Shown one piece after another: positions 54,543 to 64,000 of a stretch of DNA of 64,000 bases (position 1 is the stretch's first letter; the number at the start of each line of letters is the position of its first letter). The notes beneath the pieces were generated by a model, which made no database searches, was not told where the DNA came from, and saw only the letters and a list, made by a program, of their open reading frames with translations. Source of the DNA: Chlorella sorokiniana (lineage: Eukaryota > Chlorophyta > Trebouxiophyceae > Chlorellales > Chlorellaceae); NCBI GenBank assembly GCA_025917655.1, contig CP084616.1, forward strand, positions 558,001-622,000, read 5' to 3'. Both the position numbers and the translations under genes were made by a program.

Positions 54543-56881
54543 ATGTCCGGCCATCGGCAACAGCCAGAGTCGGATGTCGAATCTGAGGAGAGCTGCGAGT
54601 GGCTTCTTGGGTTTGTTGAGCCACCGCGCAAGCCTAGCGACCTCCTCCGCCACCGCTTCCCAAGCAAAGTGGGCGGCCGGCCGGCCTGGTTGGATCCCGT
54701 GCACCTGCCAACGGAGGATCAGATCACATGCCGAGTGACAGGCCAGCCGCTGGACTATTTGCTCCAGGTCTGTAGCCGCCGCCGCCGCCGCCGCCTCAGT
54801 GTGCCTCGTCAGCCCAACCCTGCTAGCCTCCGGGACCGATTCAACCTGCTCACATTGTGAGCCCTGCAGGTGTATGCGCCGGTAGACGACAACCCCGCTG
54901 CCTTCCACCGCGCCCTCTTCCTCTTCATCTCTCCCGCCGGCGACAAGCTGGCGCAGGCGGGCGCCGGTGAGCGGGCGCCGTGCACGGCGCACCCGCAACC
55001 TGCTGCAATGCCAAGCACGGGGTGCGGGCAAGCAGGGTGCCGCTAGCAGCTGCGCCATCAAGCCTGCCTGCCCCTTCCAGCCGTCGATCGCCGGCTCCTG
55101 GGCCTGACCCTTTGATGCAGTGCGTGCACTGCGATGCCAGCTGCCGCGCGCCAACCCTTTCTACCCGCAAGACCCCCTCAGAAGACAGACGTGCAGCCGC
55201 CGCAGCTACCAGGCAAGGCACTGGCGGCCGCGCGTTCTTGCAGGGCATGCTGGCGGTGGATGGCGGGGACCGTCGTACTGGCATGTGCAGCTGCTCGTGA
55301 GGAAGCACACAGCGCTGACACGCGCATGCTGCACCTGTCATCCCCCTGCAGAGGATGAGCGCCGCGCATCGCTAGCACGCGACCGCTGGCGGGTGCTGGA
55401 GGCTGAGCAGCAGCCCTCGGCGGCGCAGCAGCCGGCGGGCGGCGAGGGGCCGGCTGCAGAGCTGGCTGCCAGCGGCGGCGGTGCGGCGGCGGCAGCGGCA
55501 CGGCTGTACCCCGAAGCCGAGCTGGTTGTTGAGCCGGAGCAGGAGGGCAGCGACGACGACGGCGTGGGGCGGGACGAGCACGTGCGGCGTCTGGTGCAGC
55601 AGTACAAGGCGGCAGCGGCACAGGTGGGAGGTGTTTTTGCCACCGCTGCTGCGCCGCCGCCCCCTGCTCGCCTGCTGTGCCTTCAGCCGGCCCCTGAACC
55701 AGCTGCACAGCATGCACCTTACAGCACTCCGAGTTTGCCGCCACGGCCTCACCAAGCCTTGCTGCCCCCTGTCTGGGTGCCACCCACTCGGTTGCCCTCG
55801 CGTTGCCGGCCGTCGTCGCTCTCTCAACATCTGCCGCCGCCGCCACACGCCCTCACAACCGCCGTTTCCCAGTCCAACCTCTCCCCTGCATGCGCGCGTC
55901 CCCCTATACTTGCTGAGGGCAGGGCGCTTACTCCGAGGAGGAGCTGCCGGGAAGCTTGGTCGATGAGCTGGAGGGGCGGGTGGACCCGGAGCAGGCGCAC
56001 TTTGCCGCCTTCCAGGCGCGGGTGGGCCAGGAGCCCGCGCAGTGCCTGCGCTACTGCTTCGACGCAGCCGCTCAGCCGCTGTGGCCCAGCAGCAAGAACG
56101 TGCCGGGACCAGGTGGGCCTGACGTGGCACTGGTGGCTGGGTGTGGTGTGGTGTAGTGTGGTGGGGTGGGGTGGGTGTGGAAGGGGCGGCAGGGCGCTGT
56201 GGGCGCTTCTGCCTTAACGCTGGCTGGGCACAGGGTGCCAGGTGCGTGTCCAGCGAGCCGGCGGCCTGCTCCCCGCCTCAGAGCGCAAAGCTGGGTGCAG
56301 CCAGGGCGCTTGGTGCGAAGGCGACTGGGCATGCTGCTGTGACCCTCACCGCCTCATTCCCCCCCACCCCCACCCACCCCCACCCCCACCCCGCTGCGTG
56401 CCCTGCCACAGCCGACATCCCGCCCTGCGAGCGATGCGGCAGCCCCCGCCAGTTTGAGTTCCAGGTCATGCCTCAGGTGTGCAGCCGCACTGCGTTCTGC
56501 CGGAACGTACGGGGTGCGTGCCGCAGAAGGACGGCCCAGCCAAGCTGCCTTTCTCCGCTGCCTTACCCTGCTGCCGCCCCGCCGCCGCGTTTAAGCCCCG
56601 CCCCACCCCTGCTATCCACGCAAGCGGCGGCACGCCGCAGATGCTTTGGCCCGAACCGCGCCCCCGGGCATTCTGCAAACACCACCCCCACCCGCCCGCC
56701 CACCCCCACCCACAGTTGATTGTGCACCTGGGCATGCCAGCAGACGACCCTGCGGCCCCGGACTGGGGAACCATCGCTGTGTACAGCTGCGCGGCGGCGT
56801 GCGGCGGCGGCGGCGCGGGGCTGCCTCCCGGATGAGTCAGCATACCTGGAGGAGTTTGTGTGGGTGCAGGAGTCGGCCTGA
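54543..56881 (+). CDS. PDCD2: PDCD2/Tsr4-family ribosomal protein uS5 chaperone
   Basis: Starts MSGHRQQPESDVESEESCEW at 54543. Family marks in order are EWLLGFVEPP, KVGGRPAWLDPVHLP, GQPLDYLLQVYAP, AFHRALFLFISPAGD, VRALRCQLPRANPFYP, an acidic linker with SDDDGVGRDE, then the C-terminal domain. That domain has QCLRYCFDAAAQPLWPS, IPPCERCGSPRQFEFQVMPQ, DWGTIAVYSC and YLEEFVWVQES. PDCD2 and yeast Tsr4 bind nascent ribosomal protein uS5 (Rps2) and deliver it to 40S assembly. The N-terminal zinc site is altered: the usual C-x2-C before PLxFLLQVYAP is reduced to one Cys (TCRVTGQPL), and the later cysteines are also absent. The C-terminal C-x2-C is kept. The last block is in another frame than the preceding YSCAAAC, so a small indel near 56815 is likely; without it the frame stops at 56835. 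Confidence 0.85.
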
Positions 56882-58031
56882 GGCGCTCAGGTCCCAGGAA
56901 CAGCAAGGGACTGCGTCTGTGCATGCCCCCTGAAGCAGTGCGGGTGAACCCTCAGCCGTCAAGCCCCGCTGCCACGCTCGCCAACTGCTGCCATGAAGGC
57001 TGCGGCCTCTTCTGTGCGTTGGGGCTTCGGTGAATGGATAGCTTAAATAATCGAAGCAAAGATGCAGGGAAAGGAAAGCCAGTAAGGGCGGCATGTCTGG
57101 CACGGGAGTCGGGAGGCACCATTGGGTGCTGGCGTGCAGGGACGGGAGAGGACAGCATGCCGCATGTTACTACAGACTTGCTGTCGCTATTAGTATTAGT
57201 CTGAGCAAGCGCGTGGGAGGGACAAAACCGCGGCGTTGCTGCGGGGCACGTAACACGTCGACAGAGCAGCGTGGGACAACAGGGCGCACATGTGGAGAGC
57301 ACGGCGGGGGCAGTGAGAAAACAAGTGCAGAAGGGGGCTGGCACATGCCAGGCAGGCCCTGCAAGCTGAGGCTTGGGCGGGCGCCCAGGGCCATGATGCA
57401 GCGGCAAAGGGTAAGAGTTCTAAGCCACGGGGCCGTGGGCAATTGGATAGTGCACGGGGGCGCAGACCAACAAAGGGTTACACTGAAGAGCAGACGTGGG
57501 GGAGGGGATGGCCATCGGCTGCTGGCGGCAAGTACTCAGGAAGGGGGTGCGGCAGGAAGAAAGGCTTTGGCCAAACAACTGAAGATGCAAAGGTGACTGG
57601 GCTTGGTGCGGCGGTGCTGAAGGCCGGGAAATCGGGCGCTGAGAGCAAAGGACTTGGCAAGGAATAATGGCAAAGGGTGGCGACACGCGGCGGGCGGGCA
57701 ATGAGGCCGCGCGCCGGCGGGTCACGGGCTTTGCGGAAAATCGGCGTGGAGCGAGGCAGCAGTCTGACGGGTCAATGCTTGTGCGTTCACCTATTTAGGC
57801 ATGGGGAAGACAGTGTGTCGGGGTCTTGCGCCAAGTGGCGCGAGTTTGGCATGTGGAGCCTACAATCCGCATGTACACGGCAAGGCTCTTCGTTCAAGCT
57901 CCGGCGATGAGGTCATCCAGCGCTGCAGCGGTGGCAAGGCCGGCAGGGCAACGTTTCGCTTCAGCAGCTGCAAGCACCGAACGTTCCTGTGCAGGCGAGG
58001 CTCCCGAGTGATCACCACGAGTGATCATGAC
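56882..58031. other. convergent 3' UTRs, no supported gene
   Basis: A 1.1 kb gap between the PDCD2 stop and the stop of the PSR1-like gene. It holds a minus-strand TGTAA candidate at 57478-57482 for the latter. Plus-strand frames around 57093-57667 show no conserved motif. Confidence 0.45.
57478..57482 (-). terminator. candidate TGTAA polyadenylation signal of the PSR1-like gene
   Basis: TGTAA on the minus strand about 550 bases after the stop at 58032. Confidence 0.4.
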
Positions 58032-60301
58032 TCATGGCAACGCACATGCAAGCAGCGGGCAGCTGCGCTCACCGCCAGAGCTGAGCAGGAGCGACTCCCA
58101 GTCCTCCTCCCCCCCCGCCAGCACCCGCCGCTCGTCCACAAAGCCCGGCGGCAGCGGCCAGCTGCTCCCCGCCCCCGGCTGCTGCGACAGCGCTGCCAGC
58201 AGCTGCATGGGGCGGCGGCGCCGTGCCAGGCGGCGGGCGGCGCGGGCGCCGCCGACCCGTAGCCGCCCTGCTGGGGGTCCATCGCCACGGAGTCGCCCGC
58301 CCCGACGAGCGCGCTGTGGGCCGAAGCGTCGGAGGTGGAGGGCTGGCCGGGGGCGTAGGGGGCAGGGCGGCGGGCAGCGAGCCGCTGCGGCGGGCCTCGC
58401 CGTGCGCGTGCTGCGCGGCGGCCAGCGGCGCCAGCACAGAAGCGATGCGGGCGCCAGCATCTCCGCATCCATGCTGCGCTGGGCGGCCAGCTGCTGCTGG
58501 TGGTGGGCCAGCAGCTCCGCGCGGCGGCTCTGCAGCAGCGCCAGCTCCTGGTGCTGAGCCGCCAGCAGCTCCGCGGGGCTGGCAAAGTGGTCCCCCGCGG
58601 AGTGGGCCCGCTGGAAGGCGGCGTGCGCCGCCGCAGCCGGCTGGTAGAACAGCGGCTCCGACGCCTGGCGCTGGCAGTGCAGCAGCGCGCCGCCTGGCAG
58701 CTGCCAGCCGCCCGGCAGGGGGCCGCCGGCCCGTGGGCTGGCCGCCGCGCCGCCCCGAGCGGCAGCACGCCAGCTGGCGAGCGGCCGCCGGGCGCCGTCA
58801 GCTGGCCGGTGCTGTTGGGGGTGGCGTCTGCCGAGTGCGCCAGGGGGCCGACGACATGCGAGACATCGCCGTCTGCTCGGCGGCGTTGCCGCTGCGGGGG
58901 ATGGGAGGGAGCACGGAGGAACCGGCGAAGAGGCAGCGTCACCGCACCATGCAAGGCTGTCAGCAGGCTCGGTGCGGCTGGGCGGCAGGCGGCAGGCGCA
59001 GCCGCCGCCCCCTTCCTTCCCCCCAAAACTAAAACCGCTTTCATGCCCGTCCGCTGTGCGCGCTGCGCCCACCTCAGCAGCTCCTGGATGTAGCGATTGT
59101 GCGCCTCCATCTGGCTCAGCAGCTGGCCGCGCAGCGCCTCCTGGGCATGCAGCGCCGACGACAGCTGGCGCTGCAGCCCCGCCTTGGCCTTGAGGGCGGC
59201 CTGCAGCGCGGCGCTGCGCGCGCTGTGCGCCTGCGGGGCGGCGCCACCCAGCTGCGCCGCGGGGCTGCAAAGGGCGTGGCGCCCGGGGGAAGGCGCTGGA
59301 CTCGGCGGCGGTGAGCTCCAGCGAGGCTCGCGGGCTGCTGGCGGGCAGCTGCGCGCGGGGCCAGCCCGCTGCGCGCGGCGCGCCCTGCAGCGGCACCCCG
59401 CAGCGCGGGGGGACGCCGCCGCCGCCGCCGCCGCCTGCAGGTGAAGGGCCCCGAAGGGCGACTGCTGCGCGTGGGGCGACGCCTGCTCCGCCTCGCCGCC
59501 GCCGCCCGCCGCCGCGCTGCCGCTGGCGCTGCCCTCGGGCGGCCCTGGCTGCTGGCGGGGCTGCCGCTGCCGGCGGGGCAGCCGCGCTTGGTGCTGCCCG
59601 AGCTGACGGATCCCCGATACTTCTGCAGGTGGCTCTTCACGTGCCAAAGCGTCAGGCCTGCAGGCACGGAGGCAGCCGGGGCCAGCGCTCAGGGGGCCGC
59701 CGCCGTCGCCGCGCGCTGCCCGGCTGCTGCATCGCAAGCACCCTCGGCGGCAGAGAGCGGCGGCGCCCGCGCCGCGCCCGCCCACCCACCGGGCAGGCCC
59801 ATGACGGCCAGAATGCGTTTGGGTGTCGCCACCGAGGCGCCGCCTGCAGGGGCGCAGCGCGCAGAGCAGGCTTTGCAGGGGCAGGCAGGAGAGGCGGGGG
59901 CGAGGGTGGCGGCGCGGCACCCCTGGCAGGGAATCATGTTGCCGCTGGGTGGGGCACACGTGGCAGGGGCACATGCGGCGCGGGCGAGAGCCCTCAGATT
60001 CCTGCCCGCTCACCCAGCCGCTTCACGGCCGCCACAAACTGGTCATGAAGCTCGGGGTCCACCGCAGACGCTTTGCCGCGCGATCGGCCTCTGCAACAGG
60101 CCATGGGGGAGGGGCAGCGGCTAGGGCTAGGGTGGCCCCTGACGGACGGAGGACACCGTGGGGGCCAGCAGCTGCGCTGTGCCTGCTCTGCGAGCAGGGC
60201 AGGCAGCAGCGGTCACACATCGCCGCCGCCGCCCCCGCACCTGGCGAGGCCTCTGCCGCTGGCTGCGGGCTGCCGGATCCGCGCCGCTGCCGCGAGGTCA
60301 T
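58032..60301 (-). CDS. PSR1/PHR1-like GARP (MYB-CC) transcription factor
   Basis: Starts MTSRQRRGSGSPQPAAEASP at 60301. The GARP (MYB-like) DNA-binding domain is split over three exons: KRLRWTPELHDQFVAAVKRL (60120-60013), ASVATPKRILAVMGLPG (about 59845-59790) and LTLWHVKSHLQKYRG (about 59665-59610). The SHLQKYR signature is intact. Downstream is the second mark of the MYB-CC subfamily, a coiled-coil LRGQLLSQMEAHNRYIQELL near 59130-59070, as in PHR1 and Chlamydomonas PSR1. These factors dimerise and switch on phosphate- and nutrient-starvation genes. The remaining exons are Ala/Gln/Pro-rich, ending with the acidic patch GGEEDWESLLLSSGG, a plausible activation segment. The WTPEL phrase needs one C restored (plus-strand run 60054-60057). 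A C-terminal donor-like GTGAGC at the end of that acidic patch means the true stop could lie further down. Confidence 0.82.
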
Positions 60302-62990
60302 GGCCTTGGCGGCGGCGCCGGAGGAGGGATTGGTGGGCGGGCGTGGGCTGGGCCGGGCAGTGGGGTGGCGTAGCGGGTGACGGAGCTGGCGTCGCGGGCG
60401 GCGAGCTAGGGTTTGACAGCACGAACAGCCATGCGATGGACTGCGGCCTCCAGCAATGTCTTGAAAGCCCACGAATCTGCACCAGGTCCCAGAAAGCTGG
60501 AGCAGCGATGGGTTCCCTGACGGGGTCGGACTGTGGCCGCTCAAGAGTGGCGGCAGCTCACCCCAGGCTCACCCTTGGCGCCTGTGGCTTGGGCACTGAC
60601 TGCCCTGTTCGGCCACAGGCCACCACCCGCACTGCTACAAAGGCCACTCCTGGCGTGCTAGTCGCTTGCCACCCGGCTTGCCTGAGTGCCTCGCCGCGCC
60701 ACACCGGCCGGCAGGAGGGTCCGTAGCGCCACACGCCCTTGTTGCCCTGCCTTAGGGATGCTGAAATGGACGGAGTAATAGCGGTGGTGGCGCCGTGAAG
60801 CGCAGACAAATCGACGGCTCATGCGGCCATGGCCGGACAACGACTTCGCCACAGCTCGCAACTCCCAGCGAATACTACCACGGCCCATAGGCCTCGACTT
60901 TCCTGCGTTTGTACACTGTATGCATGGTTTCGGCGATCCGCGGTGCTCGGGAAATAGCAGTGGAGCAGGTTGTGTGGGCGGCAGAGGGGGCCGTCAGCTC
61001 CCGTCATGCCCGCTGTCATGCCAGCTGGCGTGACAGGAGCGACAGCTGCCACTTGTCAAGGTTTTTTTGGGCACGGAGCGGACGCTCTTCAAACAACGCC
61101 ACATTCTGGACCGGACCCCTAGAATCGTGCAAACGCACCGTGGAAGCTTTTGGGAGGCTCGGGGGCAGGGTCACAGAGCGCTGGCATGTAGGAGCCAGGT
61201 ACAGGCGGCAGCGGAACCACCAGGCACCAGTTGCTCGTGGCGGGGTTGAGGCAGGAGCTCCGCTCAGCAGGTGTAGCAGGCAGTGCCAAGGTTGGGGAGG
61301 GAAAGGAGCGCAAGCAGAACAGCCCCACAAACCTGTGCAACCGCACGACGGATGTGTGCCTCTTCGCACATGTGGGGCTGCTGGCGGAAAAGTGCCAGTA
61401 CACCCACGTCAGGCACTTCACACAACCGCAGCGGCCACTGCAGTTTGCTGTGCCAACCCAGGCTGAGCCATGGCACGCTGCATGAACGCCAGGGCAGGAC
61501 CGGCAGCGAGCCCACAGGGTCGAGTGCCGCGGCGGGGTGGCGCCAACGGTAGAGTGCCCGGTCGGCTGGCTGGCAGGCAGGCAACCCAGCAGTCTTGCAG
61601 GCAGGAGGTCGGGGTTGGGCAGGTGCGCCCACGCTCGGGTGCTTTAGAGCGGGGTGCAGGGATAGGCAGGAAAAGAAGAAAGGGGGGGGGGGTGGACCGC
61701 CGGGACACTGCACTGGCGCGTGTCGGGCACCCGCGACTAGGGTTTCCGGCTCTTTGGCAGGCAGAAGCAAAAAGAAACCAACACCAAATTCTGTGCCTGG
61801 CGGTGACCTGGATGATGCGAGTGTGAGCAGCCGTGTATCGTTACTTTTCTGAGGCTGGCTCGATCGGGGGCCCGGCGCCGGCCTCGCTGCTGTGAACGTG
61901 TGATGCAGCCTGTGCATCCAAAGCTGCTGCTGCCGCTCACCCTATAACTAGCAAAGGCATTTCCAGGGAGGCAGGGCAGGCAGGGTAACAACCCGGCCCT
62001 TCACAGTCGACAGCTTGCCCGCTGCACGGCGCCCATGTGGGACTGGCCCGCACACAGGCTTACAGCCCTGCTGTCTTGCTGTTGCGCGCTGCACCTGCAG
62101 AATCTGTTGCTTACTCTTGGAACGTGTCGATTGCTGCAGAGGGCACTGTCAAGGGGCACCGCACAGTTGCCTCAACGCTCTGATCGCTGGCTCAGGTCGT
62201 AACTAAAAAGAAGAAGAAGAAGAAGACGCGCGGGGCGTATTCGCGAAAAACCATAGCTTGCTCAGTCATGTGCCGGTTGAGGCTGCACCAGGTGTGCTTT
62301 CAACGCGCGCGAGCGAGACAGGAGAAGTACCGACCTGTCCCGCCCGCCCGGCAAGTCAGCAGGAGCCAGTTGGCACATGCCATCCGACCGGACGAGGGGG
62401 TGTGATGGCGATGTGCCTGGTTGCCAGGCATGTAACAAGTCTCAACTGTGAAGTGCGAAGTGGGCGAGCGCCGCACTTCTGCGCGCCGAGCTGCCACTCA
62501 GCCTTTGGCCCCGCCGTAGCCGGACCCGCGCCCATGCCCCACAGCTCTGCAGGCCGGCCCAAGCCGCACCGACCAGGTAGGGAGGCGCCTGTTGCGGTAG
62601 GTGCCCTTGATGGCTTGCCCCAGTGGAGGCTGAAAGGAAGGAGGCAACGGCTGGGCGGTGCCGTGTACTTGGCGGCTGGCTTTGCTGCCATGCCATGCCG
62701 GTCAACAAGCTTGACCACAGCTCCCTCAACGCTGTTGAAAACACTGCCACCATCATGGGGGCAGAAAGAGTGGCCGGGAAGCAGTGAGGCGGCGCAGTTG
62801 AGCAGCACCCCTGACGCGGCCCCATGGTGCGCTCGCAGCTCTTCAGCGCTGCAAGCCAGCTTTTGCAGATTGCCGCAGCCGCGCAATGAAAGGACGAGGA
62901 GGTTGAGGAAGGAAGCAGGGGCTACCATGAAAGAATGCGTGGACATCTGGGTGCCAAGGCCGCGTGGCGGCGTCCGCCGCCCCTCGCGGC
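60302..62990. other. 2.7 kb without a supported gene
   Basis: The longest gap in the window. It contains an AAG microsatellite at 62208-62226 and a G tract at 61682-61691. Open frames on both strands have biased composition only, with no splice-consistent partner and no recognisable motif. It may hold the promoter of the PSR1-like gene, the 3' UTR of the gene at 62991, or a non-coding or unrecognised gene. Confidence 0.4.
62208..62226. repeat. AAG microsatellite
   Basis: Six AAG units in an otherwise featureless intergenic stretch. Confidence 0.9.
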
Positions 62991-63985
62991 TCAGAAGCCG
63001 TCGGTGGCCAGCAGGTGGTGCATGGCCTCCACCGGCCGGCTGGCGCTCAGGCCCAGGGCGGGGTCCGCTACCTTGGCCGCCAGCAGGCGGGAGACCTCGT
63101 TGCGCAGCTCCCGCACCAGCACTGCCCGGGGGGGAAGTGGGGGGGGGAGGGAGTTCCCAGTTTAGAGGACAGCCGGGGTGTGATGGGGGTGTCAGCGGGG
63201 CGAGGGAGCAGCGTAAAGCTGATGCTGAAATGCGCCACCGCCTGCTCCAAAGCAGCAGGCCGTGCGGGCGGCAGTGGTGAGGCTGGGAGGCCAGCGTGCC
63301 AGCGCGGCAGCAGGTGAGCCCACGCCTGCTGCTGCGGGCTCGCGGCTGGGGCGCAGCACGGGTTTCAGGGGTTTTGAGAGGCGGAGGCGCAGCCCACCCG
63401 CTGTGCGTGCCGGCGCCTTGAACCGTGCCCAGCCGTCGACCCGCAACAGGCCCCGCTCGTGCTGCACCTCGATGCTGCCTGCGGAGCGGCGGCGCGGGCC
63501 GCGTGGGCCCCGGGGGTGGCAGGTGAGGGCGGTGAGCAAAGACGGAACAGCGGGCATGCTGCCATACCCTGGCCGAGGTGGTCAGCGGCGGCGCGCTGCG
63601 GCAGCAGCCGGCGGCCGTGGCTGAGGTTGCGTAGGAGGCTGGCACGAAGCCGAGGTCCGCCAGCAGCTCGATGTACTGCTGCCGCCCCGCATCAATTGCC
63701 TGCACGGCCCGCACCATGGGAAACGCAGGAAGCTTCATGGAGCAGGCGGGATAAACACGCCAGCTGGCGGGGGAAAGCGGAGGCCGCGCCAGCCACGAGC
63801 ATCCACAGCCACGCGCGTCGCCTCACCTCCAGCGCCTGATCCGCCAGAAAGCTGGGCCCCTCAGAACTCGTGGGCGGCCTGCAGGCGCCCTCCTCCTCCA
63901 CCACAGCCCGCCGGCATGCGCTAGCGCGGCAGTTTCTATTGCTCTGAACTGGGCGTTGCGGGCTAATCAGCTCCGACCGGGACAT
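62991..63985 (-). CDS. hypothetical protein
   Basis: Starts MSRSELISPQRPVQSNRNCR at 63985. Exon 1 (63985-63827) ends GPSFLADQALE and joins in phase to exon 2 from 63699 (AIDAGRQQYIELLADLGFVP, then ASYATSATAAGCCRSAPP). A further exon near 63490-63310 reads IEVQHERGLLRVDGWARFKA and GGLRLRLSKPLKPVLRP. The final exon near 63120-62991 reads VRELRNEVSRLLAAKVADPA and ends MHHLLATDGF. The mix of short helices and a beta-rich middle suggests a folded protein of about 200 residues, but I do not recognise a family. The ATG lies 15 bases from the right edge, so an upstream exon outside the window cannot be excluded. Confidence 0.55.
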
Positions 63986-64000
63986 TACAATAGCTCGTCC

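Noticed and set aside
57093-57667. Plus-strand frames between PDCD2 and the PSR1-like gene
   Set aside because: Composition only; the region is better explained as two 3' UTRs.
62258-63280. A 340-codon plus-strand frame
   Set aside because: High GC makes long empty frames common; it lies partly antisense to a better supported minus-strand gene and shows no motif.
1-64000. LTR elements, other virus-like elements, CRISPR arrays and toxin genes
   Set aside because: No terminal repeats, reverse transcriptase, integrase, capsid or transposase motifs, spaced repeat arrays or toxin families were recognised anywhere in the window.

Overview
The window is nuclear DNA of a small green alga, most likely a Chlorella-type trebouxiophyte. 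The evidence is high GC, genes split into many short exons with GTGAG or GTGCG donors and C-rich acceptors, TGTAA polyadenylation signals, many CAG/GCC codon runs, and green-lineage genes (an ATP synthase epsilon subunit of plant type, a CGL160/AtpI-like plastid protein, a PSR1/PHR1-like GARP factor). I see no rRNA, tRNA, CRISPR array, prokaryotic operon, LTR element or other virus-like element.

Layout. 1-3403 (+): 3' part of a CTF4/AND-1 replisome adaptor. 3793-5670 (+): secreted fasciclin-like protein. 6352-8355 (-): two neighbouring genes whose products start MGACCS. 9146-10489 (+): FkbM methyltransferase. 11107-12045 (-): CHCHD2-like twin CX9C protein. 12316-13141 (+): mitochondrial ATP synthase epsilon. 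13660-15869 (-) and 15902-22774 (-): an unidentified 297-residue protein lying 32 bases behind a large SAND plus extended-PHD nuclear protein. 24093-31531 (-): multi-pass membrane class 3 lipase. 32060-33256 (-): single-pass membrane protein. 33873-35140 (-): protein with two XPA/SMARCAL1-type RPA-binding-like helices. 35647-37814 (-): METTL4-type adenine methyltransferase. 38188-40134 (-): hypothetical protein. 40756-42060 (+): CGL160/AtpI-like plastid membrane protein. 42716-46406 (+): secreted reprolysin-like metallopeptidase. 46758-47313 (-): small plastid-like membrane protein. 47839-54213 (+): long coiled-coil protein in many short exons. 54543-56881 (+): PDCD2/Tsr4. 58032-60301 (-): PSR1/PHR1-like MYB-CC factor. 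62991-63985 (-): hypothetical protein.

These genes do not form one pathway; the set is an ordinary housekeeping mix. Replication and nucleic-acid functions (CTF4, RPA-binding-like protein, METTL4, SAND/ePHD) and energy-organelle functions (ATP synthase epsilon, CHCHD2, CGL160-like) recur.

A striking technical pattern is that at least twelve convincing genes need exactly one extra G or C inside a G/C run to stay in frame, while every exon-phase calculation otherwise closes. This looks like homopolymer under-calling in the source assembly rather than gene decay, and several models below depend on that reading. Gene boundaries and exon phases were worked out by hand. Where exons are listed, they are those whose phases I could close.
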